Below, one piece after another: positions 17,479-26,196 of a DNA stretch of 64,000 nt. Numbering within the stretch: the stretch's first letter is position 1; every line of letters begins with the position of its first letter. Under the pieces are notes generated by a model. It searched no databases. It was given only the letters and a program-made list of their open reading frames with translations, and had not been told where the DNA came from. Position numbers and translations under genes: made by a program. This DNA is from Polyangiaceae bacterium (GTDB taxonomy: Bacteria > Myxococcota_A > Polyangia > Polyangiales > Polyangiaceae), in contig JADJXL010000025.1 of NCBI GenBank assembly GCA_016715885.1, forward strand, positions 1,054,001 through 1,118,000, given 5' to 3'.

Positions 17479-19620
17479 ATGCGCATCGCGCTTACCTACA
17501 ACGTAAAAATCTCGGGCTCGCCCGACGAGGCGGAGTTCGACAGTCCAACTACCATCGACGCGATCGAAGACGCGCTCGTACGTGCAGGTCACGACGTCGA
17601 GCGGGTCGAGGTCGCAGGTCCTGCATCACGCGTGATCTCACGCCTCGAAAGCATCTCGCCAGACCTCGTGTTCAACACCGCCGAAGGTCTCAAGGGCAAG
17701 ACGCGCGAGGCGTTTTACCCAGCCCTCTTCGACGAGCTCGGCTTTCCCTACACGGGATCCGATGCGTACACCCTCTGCACGACGCTCGACAAGATGCTCA
17801 CCAAACGCACGCTCGCCGGCTACGGAGTCCCGACGCCGCGAGCGCGTCTCGTCACGCGCAGAGCGCTCGAAGCCGGAGCGCTCGACGACGTCACCTTTCC
17901 GGTGATCGTCAAGCCAAACTTCGAGGGTTCGTCCAAGGGTATTTCAAGCGACTTCAGCGTTTGCCAAAACACGCACGAATTGGCCGAAGTCGTCGAACGA
18001 CAACTCGTTCGCTTCCCAGCAGGGCTCATCATCGAGCAATTTTTGCGAGGAATCGACATTTCCTGTTCGTTCGTCGCAGGTCTCGGTCGCGACGGCATCC
18101 TCGATCCCATCGAGTACGTCATCGCTCCCGCGTCCTCGAAGGAATACAACGTCTATGACTTTTACTTGAAGCACGTGCGCCCCGAGCACGTGACATTGCG
18201 CATCGCCGAGCTTCCCGGGCCGGTGCTCGACCGCATTCAGGATCTCTCTCAACGCGTCGTGAAGGCGCTCGACATTCAAGACCTGGGTCGATGCGGATTT
18301 CGTGTCGCGAAGAGCTCTTCAGCGAGCGGTTACGACGTGCACTTTCTCGAGGTGGATGCGCTTCCATCGCTTGATCCGAACGGGGGCATGTTCATCGCGA
18401 CGCGCAAGAGCGGCACCGATTTCGACGGTGTCATTCGCTCGATCGTGCGAAGCGCATGCAAGCGGCGAGGGCTGCAACATCTCTTGGATGGTCAAGCGAC
18501 GCGACGCGCGAAAAAAGCAGCTCTGCGCGTGGGTTTGACGTTCAACATGAAGCGTGACGGCGGTGATGCCGAAGCCGAGTTCGATTCACCGACGACGATC
18601 GCGGCCATCACGAGCGCGATCGAAAGCTTCGGGCACACCGTCATTCCGCTCGAGGCCAAGCCCGATCTGCCGCATCGACTGATGGCGGCGGGGCCCGATG
18701 TCGTCTTCAACATCGCCGAGGGCATTCGTGGACGCGGGCGCGAGGCGCAAGTGCCTGCGCTGCTCGAGCTGCTCGGCGTTCCCTATTCGGGCAGCGATCC
18801 GACGACGATGTCACTGTGTCTGGACAAGGGTTTGACCAAGCAGATCTTGCGTGCAGCGGGGATCGACACGCCCGAATGGCAAGTGCTCGTGACAGGCCGC
18901 GAGAAGCTCAAGCCGCTGCGTTATCCGGTGATTGTCAAGCCAAACGCCGAAGGGACGTCGAAAGGGATCACGGGTGCATCCGTCGTCGGCGACGAAGCGA
19001 GCGCGCGGGCAGCAGCCAAATTGATGGTGGAACGTTACGGCCAACCAGCGCTCGTCGAGGAGTACGTGGCGGGGCGCGAGTTCACCGTGGGACTGCTCGG
19101 AGAACGGCGGCCCAAAGTGCTTCCGCCCATGGAAGTGATCTTTGTCGAGCCCGGACAAACCCCCGTGTACGGATACGAAGAAAAACAGATGGGCACTACG
19201 AGAGTTCGCTTCGAGTGCCCAGCGGTGGTCACCACTGCCGAACAAAAACGCATCGAAAAGATCGCGCGCGACGCATTTGCGGCCCTGCATTGCCGAGACG
19301 TCGCACGCATCGATTTGCGCATGGCCAAAGACGGCACGGTGTACGTCATCGAGTGCAATCCGCTACCGGGCCTCACGCCCGACTTCAGCGACCTCTGCGT
19401 CATCGGCAAGGTCGCGAGCCTCGATTTTCGCACGCTCATCGGCGAAATCCTCGCCGGCTGCATCAAGCGTTACCGGAGTGGCCGGGCCGCGGCTGCATCC
19501 CCGTTTGCCTCCTCCGTCGCACCACTCGTCCACGCTGCGCCTCCCATCGCACAAGCTTCACCAACGCTCGCTGCCGCAGCCCCGACTGCGCACATGCCGG
19601 CAAAGCCCGCTGGCAACTGA
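17479..19620 (+). CDS. Double ATP-grasp protein (tandem D-Ala-D-Ala ligase-like)
   Basis: The 713-residue protein is made of two homologous halves (about 1-355 and 360-680). Each opens with a Ddl-like N-terminal domain: SPTTIDAIEDAL then DLVFNTAEG, and SPTTIAAITSAI then DVVFNIAEG. Each continues with GFPYTGSD/GVPYSGSD and an ATP-grasp core with VIVKPNFEGSSKGI or VIVKPNAEGTSKGI. The second half ends with the metal-ligand motif ECNPLPGLTP, as in active ligases. The first has EVDALPSLDP, where the Asn ligand is Asp, so it may be inactive or altered. The C-terminal 40 residues are Pro/Ala-rich. The ATG at 17479 is chosen since MRIALTYN starts the fold; 17428 is an alternative. A ligase of D-amino acids or other amino acid/peptide substrates is likely. 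A kinase gene follows after 71 bases. Confidence 0.8.
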   Translation: MRIALTYNVKISGSPDEAEFDSPTTIDAIEDALVRAGHDVERVEVAGPASRVISRLESISPDLVFNTAEGLKGKTREAFYPALFDELGFPYTGSDAYTLCTTLDKMLTKRTLAGYGVPTPRARLVTRRALEAGALDDVTFPVIVKPNFEGSSKGISSDFSVCQNTHELAEVVERQLVRFPAGLIIEQFLRGIDISCSFVAGLGRDGILDPIEYVIAPASSKEYNVYDFYLKHVRPEHVTLRIAELPGPVLDRIQDLSQRVVKALDIQDLGRCGFRVAKSSSASGYDVHFLEVDALPSLDPNGGMFIATRKSGTDFDGVIRSIVRSACKRRGLQHLLDGQATRRAKKAALRVGLTFNMKRDGGDAEAEFDSPTTIAAITSAIESFGHTVIPLEAKPDLPHRLMAAGPDVVFNIAEGIRGRGREAQVPALLELLGVPYSGSDPTTMSLCLDKGLTKQILRAAGIDTPEWQVLVTGREKLKPLRYPVIVKPNAEGTSKGITGASVVGDEASARAAAKLMVERYGQPALVEEYVAGREFTVGLLGERRPKVLPPMEVIFVEPGQTPVYGYEEKQMGTTRVRFECPAVVTTAEQKRIEKIARDAFAALHCRDVARIDLRMAKDGTVYVIECNPLPGLTPDFSDLCVIGKVASLDFRTLIGEILAGCIKRYRSGRAAAASPFASSVAPLVHAAPPIAQASPTLAAAAPTAHMPAKPAGN

Positions 19621-19691
19621 GGCCGGCTCGACCCAAGTCGACACGGAACTTTCGTCCCACTGGCGCCTGCTTTAGAATCGGTAGGCCGCCT

Positions 19692-21029
19692 GTGAATTCT
19701 CACCCGCAAGCCCCCCCGAGCACTCGGCCGAGCCCCTGGACGGCCGGCACGGTGATCGCCGGGAAGTATCGGCTGGTCTCCCCCATCGGCGCCGGTGGAA
19801 TGGGGCAGGTTTGGCGTGCCGAACACCTCTCGCTCGGGTCTTTGGTGGCCGTAAAGCTCGTCGATCTCGCGTCGTCACCGAACCCCCAAGAAACCTTGGC
19901 GCGGTTTCTTCACGAAGCCCGCGCAGCGGCGAGCATCAAACACGCAAACGTCGTGCAAACGCTCGATCACGGCGCGCAGGGCCACGTCGCGTACATCGTG
20001 ATGGAGCTGCTCGAGGGCGTGAGCCTCGCCAAACGCCTCGAGAAAACGCGCGTCTTGCCGGTATCCGACGTCGTGCGCATCTTTCGCGAGATCGCGCGCG
20101 CGCTCGAAAAGGCGCACGCGCAAGGCATCGTCCATCGCGATCTCAAGCCCGAAAACGTCTTCATCGCGATCGAAGACGGACGCGAAGTCATCAAGCTCCT
20201 CGACTTCGGCATCGCGAAAACGAGCGACGGCGGCAAAGATCCGCACCTGAAGACGCAAGTCGGCACCGTCGTCGGAACGCCGTCGTACATGAGTCCCGAG
20301 CAGGTGCTCGGTCGGCCGCTCGACTACCGATCCGACCTTTGGCAGATCGCGATGATCGCATTCGAGTGCGTCACGGGTCAGCGAGCGTTCGCTGGCAACA
20401 CGCTTGGCGAGCTGTTCATGCGCATCTGTACCGCCCCTCTGCCCATCCCGTCGCAAATCGCGCCGGGTGTGCCGATCGGGTTCGACGCGTGGTTTGCCCG
20501 TGCCGCAAACCGCGATCCCAATGGTCGCTTTCAATCCATCCGCGAGCTCGTCGAAACCCTTGCGCTGGTGCTCCTGCGAAGCGGTGCCGGAGGTCCTGCC
20601 ACGGTGCCGCTCGGCGCAACGAAAGACACCGAGATCATGGATCCTCCCGCGCATGGCGCTGCGTGGTCGAGTGGTGCGTCGGGACAGCGCTCTGCGCGGC
20701 GCGCATTGACCATTGCGCTCGCCGTGTTGCCCATCCTTGCCGCCGGTGTTGCAGGTGCCGTGTGGATCGTCGCAGGCAGCCGAGACGACTCGAGTCCCGT
20801 GCCTGCTGCATCGGCCCAGGATCAGGGGTCGAACGCAGTGCCCGAAACATCCACGAAAACGCCACCAACGCCGGCGCCGACGCCGGCTGAACCGACGCCT
20901 GCCGCGAGCGCGACGAGCACGCTTACCGATGTTCAGGACGCCGGGGCCCCTTCCATGCAAAATGTTCCCGATGCCGGGAAGGGAACGAAGTTCGTCAAAC
21001 CAAGAAAAGATCACGATCTCGGCTTCTGA
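19692..21029 (+). CDS. Membrane Ser/Thr protein kinase
   Basis: The GTG at 19692 gives a 445-residue protein; the longer open frame is a shadow of the ATP-grasp gene. The kinase domain (about 24-290) has the glycine loop GAGGMGQV, the ATP lysine in VAVKLV (Lys55), HRDLKPEN (148-155), DFG (171-173) and GTPSYMSPEQ. A single membrane helix follows at about 325-350 (LTIALAVLPILAAGVAGAVW). The outside tail is rich in Pro, Thr and Ala with no folded sensor. This is the usual layout of bacterial Hanks-type kinases without PASTA domains. The next gene encodes a TPR/two-helix membrane protein and may be its partner. Confidence 0.9.
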   Translation: MNSHPQAPPSTRPSPWTAGTVIAGKYRLVSPIGAGGMGQVWRAEHLSLGSLVAVKLVDLASSPNPQETLARFLHEARAAASIKHANVVQTLDHGAQGHVAYIVMELLEGVSLAKRLEKTRVLPVSDVVRIFREIARALEKAHAQGIVHRDLKPENVFIAIEDGREVIKLLDFGIAKTSDGGKDPHLKTQVGTVVGTPSYMSPEQVLGRPLDYRSDLWQIAMIAFECVTGQRAFAGNTLGELFMRICTAPLPIPSQIAPGVPIGFDAWFARAANRDPNGRFQSIRELVETLALVLLRSGAGGPATVPLGATKDTEIMDPPAHGAAWSSGASGQRSARRALTIALAVLPILAAGVAGAVWIVAGSRDDSSPVPAASAQDQGSNAVPETSTKTPPTPAPTPAEPTPAASATSTLTDVQDAGAPSMQNVPDAGKGTKFVKPRKDHDLGF

Positions 21030-21062
21030 CTCGCGCGAAATGTTCAATCCTTTGGCGATGAA

Positions 21063-22046
21063 ATGATTTCTCCGCTGCGGCGCCCTTCAAAAAACCGAGC
21101 TCGAACGACGATGGCGATCATCTTGGCCACGATCGTCACCGTCATGCCGCGCATCGCTACAGCTCAGGACTTCGCGACGCGCAGCGCCGCACGCAAGCTT
21201 GGTGAAGAAGGCATCGTGCTGTTCGAGAAGCAGCAGTTTGCCGAGGCGCTCGAAAAGTTCAACTTGGCCGAGCAGCTCGTGCCCGCGCCGACGCTCGGAC
21301 TCCGTGCGGCCCGATGTCTCGTGCAACTCGGGCGGTTTGTCGAAGCATCCGAGCGGTATTTGGAGGTCACACGGATCGAGGTACCCAGGGCGCAAATGAC
21401 GCCCGCTTTTCGCAAAGCGCAGGCCGACGCGCTGATCGAACGCGATCAGTTGCTGCCGCTCATCCCGACATTGACGATTGAAGTCACCGGACCGACGGGC
21501 GCAGGCGTAACGGTCTTCGTCGATGGCGAACAGATCCCCACCGCGCTCGTTGGACAAAAGCGTCCGATTGATCCCGGCGTTCACGAAGTCGAAGTTCGTC
21601 GCAAGGACACGCAGGTCAAAAAGAAGATCGACATCGTCGTCAAAGAGAACGAGAAGCTCAGGCTCGAACTGCCGCCGCTCCCCGAGGCGAAAGCTCCCGA
21701 AGTGGATCCGAAGCTTCAAGTGCTCGGATGGGTTGGTATCGGGGTTGGAGTAGGCGGAGCGCTCGCATTTGCCATCAATGGATCGCTTGCGGTGTCGAAG
21801 GAGCGCGACCTCATCGACAAGTGCCCCGATCGCCGCTGCCTTCCTGCATTTCACGCCGAAGCCAATACGTATGACATGCTGCGTTACGCCACCACCGCAG
21901 GCATCATCGCGAGCGTCGTGGGCGTCGGCGTCGGCCTTCCGCTGCTCATCACCAAGCCCCGTGTAAAAGCGAAAAAAGAAGCCGCTCTATTCACCGTCAC
22001 GCCCATTCTCGGCCCGACCGCGGTGGGATTACGCGGCAGCTTCTGA
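21063..22046 (+). CDS. TPR/PEGA-like membrane protein paired with kinase
   Basis: This 327-residue protein has an N-terminal signal peptide (to about residue 34, RIATAQ). TPR-like helices follow (about 38-110, with AARKLGEEGIVLFEKQQ). A beta-rich PEGA-like region runs from about 130 to 210 (VFVDGEQIP, then PIDPGVHEVEVRRKDTQ). Two C-terminal membrane helices (about 222-240 and 275-297) flank a loop with a CPDRRC pair. It starts 33 bases after the kinase stop. The same architecture with a Cys-containing loop recurs in the gene at 45009-45860, also next to a kinase. Such proteins are common in myxobacteria; their function is not known. An envelope sensor or scaffold for the kinase is inferred. 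Confidence 0.7.
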   Translation: MISPLRRPSKNRARTTMAIILATIVTVMPRIATAQDFATRSAARKLGEEGIVLFEKQQFAEALEKFNLAEQLVPAPTLGLRAARCLVQLGRFVEASERYLEVTRIEVPRAQMTPAFRKAQADALIERDQLLPLIPTLTIEVTGPTGAGVTVFVDGEQIPTALVGQKRPIDPGVHEVEVRRKDTQVKKKIDIVVKENEKLRLELPPLPEAKAPEVDPKLQVLGWVGIGVGVGGALAFAINGSLAVSKERDLIDKCPDRRCLPAFHAEANTYDMLRYATTAGIIASVVGVGVGLPLLITKPRVKAKKEAALFTVTPILGPTAVGLRGSF

Positions 22047-22116
22047 TCTGCGATCTCGTGCTCGACGGCTCAACCTCCTTTCTGCTCACGCCCGCGTTGA
22101 GTAAGCTATCGAGGCG

Positions 22117-23583
22117 ATGGCCGTTTTGCGCCAGCAGGACAAGTCCGTGCAGCAGCAGGACAGGAAGTACGAGAAGGTTGCCGAGCTAGCTTCGGGCGGC
22201 ATGGCGACCGTGTACTTCGGTCACGTGCGTGGTGCGGGCGGCTTCGAACGGCGCATCGCCATCAAGGAAATGCACGCGCACTTGGCGCGTCAGAGCGAGT
22301 TTGTCCGGATGTTCTTCGATGAAGCGCGTCTTGCTTCGCGCATTCATCACCCGAACGTCGTCGCAACGCTCGATATGGTCGAACGAGGCGGCACGCTCGC
22401 GCTCATCCTCGAGTACGTCGAAGGCCCATCGCTGCAGCAGATCACGAAATATTTGGCGGAGCGTGGAGGCACGATGCCGATCGACATCGCTCTGCGCATC
22501 TTCCTCGACATCCTTGCTGGACTGCATGCTGCGCACGAGCTCGTGGATGAAGAAGGTCGCTCGCTGAACCTCGTGCATCGCGACGTGTCTCCGCAAAACA
22601 TGCTCGTGAGCACCGACGGCATCACGAAGATCACCGACTTCGGGATCGCTCGTGCCGAATCGCGCCTCTCGACGACACGCACCGGATCGGTGAAGGGCAA
22701 AGTGCCGTACATGTCGCCCGAGCAAGTGAAGTCGTTGCCGGTCGATCGTCGCACGGACGTGTATGCGGCCGGGGTCATCCTTTGGGAGATGCTCACGAGC
22801 CAGCGATTGGTGCAGGGCGAGACCGACGTGGCGATGATTTATCAGGTCACGGATCGCGAAGCGCCGCAGCCGCGCGAATGGAATCCCGCGATACCGGAGG
22901 AAGTGGCGAGCGCGTGTTTGAAGGCGCTCGAGAAGCGTGCCGAGAACAGGTTTGTCACGGCTGCGCAGTTCATGGAAGCGCTCGAGGATGCGGCGCAGGC
23001 GTCGATGATCATGCCTGCGACGCCGCGTGCCGTGGGCAACTACGTACGCGGGCTCGGCTTGCATCGGCCGGCCATCGAATTCGAGGCCGTATCGCGGCGG
23101 CGCACGCATGCCGAGCTTGTCGGGGACTCGCCTGAAAGCTCGGGCTCGACGAGCATGCTCACGGCCATCGGGGTGCCGCACGGGGTACTCGAGAGCCCCA
23201 GGCGGCCGATGGTGTTCGTCGGCATCGGCGCAGGCGCGGTTCTTTTGCTCGGCGGCATCATTTGGTTGGGAAGCCCGAGCTTCACCCCTGCACCTTCGGC
23301 CGCAACGACATCTCCGCCCGTCGTCACGGAAGCCGTGCCGGCGATCGCGCCGGCGCCTGTCGCGACAAACCCAGCGCCCGTTGATAGCAGCCCGACGACC
23401 GCGGCGACAGCGGCGCCGGAGGACGACTTGGTCATCGAGCCCGCCGCATCTGCTTCGGCGGCGCCGTCCGCTGCAGCGTCGGAGCAATCGCCGACGACCA
23501 AACCGAAGCCGCCGCCGACTCAGCCGATAGGGACTGCAAAGAAGAAGACGGGCAAAACGGGATACAATCCGCGCGGGTTGTGA
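22117..23583 (+). CDS. Membrane Ser/Thr protein kinase, HRDVSPQN subtype
   Basis: This 488-residue protein has a kinase domain at about 18-285: ASGGMATVY, ATP lysine in IAIKEM (Lys50), catalytic loop HRDVSPQN (154-161), DFG (174-176) and GKVPYMSPEQ. The catalytic loop has Ser where most kinases have Lys (HRDxKPxN). This variant is frequent in myxobacterial kinases and is not by itself a sign of inactivity. A membrane helix lies at about 366-388. The external tail of about 100 residues is Ala/Pro/Thr-rich and ends Lys-rich (AKKKTGKTGYNPRGL). The gene starts 70 bases after the TPR/PEGA-like gene on the same strand. Confidence 0.9.
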   Translation: MAVLRQQDKSVQQQDRKYEKVAELASGGMATVYFGHVRGAGGFERRIAIKEMHAHLARQSEFVRMFFDEARLASRIHHPNVVATLDMVERGGTLALILEYVEGPSLQQITKYLAERGGTMPIDIALRIFLDILAGLHAAHELVDEEGRSLNLVHRDVSPQNMLVSTDGITKITDFGIARAESRLSTTRTGSVKGKVPYMSPEQVKSLPVDRRTDVYAAGVILWEMLTSQRLVQGETDVAMIYQVTDREAPQPREWNPAIPEEVASACLKALEKRAENRFVTAAQFMEALEDAAQASMIMPATPRAVGNYVRGLGLHRPAIEFEAVSRRRTHAELVGDSPESSGSTSMLTAIGVPHGVLESPRRPMVFVGIGAGAVLLLGGIIWLGSPSFTPAPSAATTSPPVVTEAVPAIAPAPVATNPAPVDSSPTTAATAAPEDDLVIEPAASASAAPSAAASEQSPTTKPKPPPTQPIGTAKKKTGKTGYNPRGL

Positions 23584-23659
23584 TTGCGCCGGGCTGAATG
23601 GCCGATTCGATATCCATGGTCGTAGATCCTAGATCATCGACCAGGTATTCTTTCGAATC

Positions 23660-23689
23660 TTGTATGTCGTTCCCGTTTGCTAGTACACT
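23660..23689 (+). promoter_or_regulatory. Possible sigma70-type promoter
   Basis: TTGTAT (23660-23665) and TACACT (23684-23689) are spaced by 18 bases and lie 30 bases before the ATG at 23720. Each matches four of six consensus positions, so the evidence is weak. Confidence 0.3.
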
Positions 23690-23719
23690 CCGCCTATACG
23701 CCTTTCGAAAGGACGCATC

Positions 23720-24472
23720 ATGGCGGATCTCAACCTCGCAAAAGCTTTTGACAATCACATTGCCGCGGCCCGCGCATTACCAGCCGAACAAGTTCTTCCG
23801 TATCGGATCGATCCCGATCTGGCCATCGTCAATGTCATGACCGGTATGCAGGTCATTGCGACGCACGCGGCGGATATTCCTGTCCATTTGCCTCAGATGA
23901 ATCTGGCGCATCTCCAATCCCTCGACGAGCTTGCCCGAGCGGTCCAATTTGCGGCCATTCGCGTCGAGAACGAAGTGCCCGAAGAGTCGCTCATCAAAGC
24001 CAAGCTCGGCCAAGCCAATGAAATTCGCAGCCGATTGCTTTCGGTTGCGAAGGGGCTCGCGGCCAATGGATTCATTCCGCAATCCGACGTCGACGTCATC
24101 ATTGCGGGCCGAGGTCTTCGCGATCGCGCCAAGGATTGCGTGGCGCTTGCCGAGCTTTTTACGAAGTACGAGAAAGCCCTTGCGGGAAAACACCCCGTTA
24201 CGCCGGCCCAAATTGCCGAAGCCTATGAAGTCGGCTCGTTCTTGACGACGCACCTGCGTCCCGTCAATGCACCGGCGAGCCCTTCAGCGGGCCCGTCGGC
24301 CATCGTCGACGATCGCAATCGATTGGCGACGCTCCTCGTGCAGCGTCACGCGAGGCTCCAAGTGGTGGGGCATTATTTTTACGACACGGATTGGGAGGAG
24401 CACGCCCCGCCGCTCAATTCGCGATCCGTGAAGCGCAAAGCGAAAACCGAATCCGAAGGCGCACCGGCATAG
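23720..24472 (+). CDS. Hypothetical cytoplasmic protein
   Basis: This 250-residue protein opens MADLNLAKAFDNHIAAARAL and has no signal peptide or membrane helix. It is largely helical and soluble with a mixed charge pattern, and it ends in a short Lys-rich tail (KRKAKTESEG). An AAAGGA ribosome site precedes the ATG. I recognise no family motif. It is the last gene of the plus-strand run with two kinases, but the 136-base gap and the possible promoter suggest separate transcription. Confidence 0.65.
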   Translation: MADLNLAKAFDNHIAAARALPAEQVLPYRIDPDLAIVNVMTGMQVIATHAADIPVHLPQMNLAHLQSLDELARAVQFAAIRVENEVPEESLIKAKLGQANEIRSRLLSVAKGLAANGFIPQSDVDVIIAGRGLRDRAKDCVALAELFTKYEKALAGKHPVTPAQIAEAYEVGSFLTTHLRPVNAPASPSAGPSAIVDDRNRLATLLVQRHARLQVVGHYFYDTDWEEHAPPLNSRSVKRKAKTESEGAPA

Positions 24473-24801
24473 CGGTGTTTCTTGGTTGACGACGCGATCC
24501 CGTCATCACTTCAAAACACATTCTCGCATTCGCCCACATCACCGAAGCTCGGGTCAGAAACGTTTTGACTCGCGGGACGGTCGAGTGTCCTCCTTTGTAA
24601 AGCGTCTTTCACTTGATGACGCTTTGGTGGGCTTCACCTGGAAAAAAGTTGCGAACGAGGGACACTCGAGCGGGGCGCATCTGGAAAATTTTTGCAGGTT
24701 GGCGACGTCGGTATGCAAAAAGTTCTAAAGGTGTATTGAATGCGTGGTTCGTTGACCTATGAAGTTCGCGGCGCCTATCCTGATGCAGAAAGGCGACGAA
24801 C
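24473..24801. other. Gene-free stretch with a structured element
   Basis: No credible coding frame is seen. The stretch contains the nested inverted repeats at 24581-24669, listed separately, and presumably the promoter of the small secreted protein. Confidence 0.6.
24581..24669. ncRNA. Candidate three-way-junction element
   Basis: A perfect 10-base closing stem (TCGAGTGTCC at 24581-24590 and GGACACTCGA at 24660-24669) encloses two more hairpins. One has a perfect 8-base stem (AAAGCGTC 24599-24606, GACGCTTT 24618-24625). The other is a short GGTG/CACC stem at about 24626-24638. Together they make a closed three-way junction of 89 bases in a gene-free gap. It may be a small RNA, a leader element for the gene at 24802, or the folded core of a small mobile repeat. 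Base pairing is seen directly; transcription is not known. Confidence 0.4.
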
Positions 24802-25227
24802 ATGCCCGAGCACTTCTTACGACATGCCTTGGTTTCGACTTTGGTACTCGGATCTTTCGGGGTACTTGCGGACGCGGCGCTTGCGCGGGACAAACCTGCG
24901 GTGCTCTACTCCTTCTCCTGCACGACGCCTGTGCTTGGTAGCGAACGGTGCGGGGACGCGAACCGCAACATTCGGCTTTATCCGGGACAACGGTTGAGCG
25001 TCGAGTGGGACTCGACTTCCAAGGAGGCTTGTATGACGTTCTACGTCATCCACGCCGTCTCGGGCAAGGCGCTCGGCCGCACGGACGAGTTGTGCAAGTG
25101 TCCAACGACGAGCGAAGGGGTTTGGGCCAACCCCAAGGACGAAGCGGTGGATGTCTATGTGACGGTCAGTTCCGATGTAACTTCGAATGTCCGGATCGGA
25201 GGCACGTACGTCGTCGATAAGCCTTGA
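24802..25227 (+). CDS. Small secreted protein
   Basis: The 141-residue precursor has a signal peptide ending at about residue 28 (ADAALARD). The mature part has at least five cysteines (FSCTT, SERCGD, KEACMTF, LCKCPT) and ends in a beta-strand-like segment (NVRIGGTYVVDKP). No family is recognised. An AGAAAGG ribosome site lies upstream. The ABC transporter starts 87 bases downstream, but nothing in the sequence shows that the two work together. Confidence 0.65.
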   Translation: MPEHFLRHALVSTLVLGSFGVLADAALARDKPAVLYSFSCTTPVLGSERCGDANRNIRLYPGQRLSVEWDSTSKEACMTFYVIHAVSGKALGRTDELCKCPTTSEGVWANPKDEAVDVYVTVSSDVTSNVRIGGTYVVDKP

Positions 25228-25314
25228 CGTGACGCGTCTGTCTAGACAAAGGTCGCACCGATGGATGGGTGGAGCGTGTTCGAGCGCGCTCCACACACGC
25301 TTGCAGGTTCGTGC

Positions 25315-26196
25315 ATGACCAACCCGCTGCGAGAACATCTGCGTTTGTCCGCCATCGAGGTGAAACGCATCGTGCTGCGCAAGCACTTCCTGCTCGTCAT
25401 CGCAGCGATGTTCGTGCTGTCGTACGACCGCATCTTTTGGCACAGGGGGCAAGGCGATCCGGCCGGGCTTTATGGACTCGCAGCCACTTCACGTATGATT
25501 AGCGGGATGGACGGCCTCGTCGCGGGCATCTCGAGTGCCGCTGCGTTGGCCGTGGACACGGAGGCCGGTTTCGTCGGGCTGGTCCTGAGCAGAAATGTGC
25601 GTCGCCGCGACTACATCCTGTACAAGGCGGTGGCCACCATAGCAGTCGCCGCACTGGCGACACTGATCCGGTACCTCTGGCTCATGGGAATGGGGGCGAT
25701 CGTGCTGCCATGGGACGTGCCGGGCCTAAGCGGCTGTCTCGTGGAGGCTATTGAACCTACCGGGCAAATCAATTGCTCCATTCCATTACCTAATACGTTG
25801 GCGAGGGCCCCTGGTCCCTTTCCCGCATTGTTTCTTAGTCATCCCGTGCTCAACGATGTCATCTTGATCGTCCTGACAGCGTTGGGTACGGGCGTGTTCG
25901 CGTTGTTGGGACTGCTTGTGGCGGCCTGCCGAGGAAATACCTATCTGGCCATTGCGGTGCCATCGATCCTTCCCTTTGCTATCCCAATGGTCGTGCCAGA
26001 TCAAGATCTCCATCATTGGCTCGATCCCACCCATGTCTTGTGCGTCCGAGGGGACTATTTCTGCATGCTTCCCGGTCTGGAATACCGTCTCGGAATTTGG
26101 TTTGCGTATTGGTTGGGATTGGCCATCGTTCTCATTGGCCTTTCCATCTTCGTCGCTGAAAAACGCGAATTGGCGCTGAAGGAGCATGGAGCATGA
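25315..26196 (+). CDS. ABC transporter permease (first)
   Basis: This 293-residue protein has about six membrane helices. They begin at LLVIAAMFVLSY, followed by the AVATIAVAALATLI region, ILIVLTALGTGVFALLGLLVA, LAIAVPSILPFAIPMVV and LGLAIVLIGLSIFVA. The ATG at 25315 (MTNPLREHL) is preferred; an ATG at 25261 is also open. It resembles ABC-2-type permeases of export systems. Its TGA overlaps the ATG of the ATPase gene (ATGA), so the two are translationally coupled. Substrate unknown. Confidence 0.75.
   Translation: MTNPLREHLRLSAIEVKRIVLRKHFLLVIAAMFVLSYDRIFWHRGQGDPAGLYGLAATSRMISGMDGLVAGISSAAALAVDTEAGFVGLVLSRNVRRRDYILYKAVATIAVAALATLIRYLWLMGMGAIVLPWDVPGLSGCLVEAIEPTGQINCSIPLPNTLARAPGPFPALFLSHPVLNDVILIVLTALGTGVFALLGLLVAACRGNTYLAIAVPSILPFAIPMVVPDQDLHHWLDPTHVLCVRGDYFCMLPGLEYRLGIWFAYWLGLAIVLIGLSIFVAEKRELALKEHGA

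Noticed and set aside
18816..19691. N-terminal extension of the first kinase gene
   Set aside because: This part is the out-of-frame shadow of the ATP-grasp gene; the GTG at 19692 fits the kinase start.
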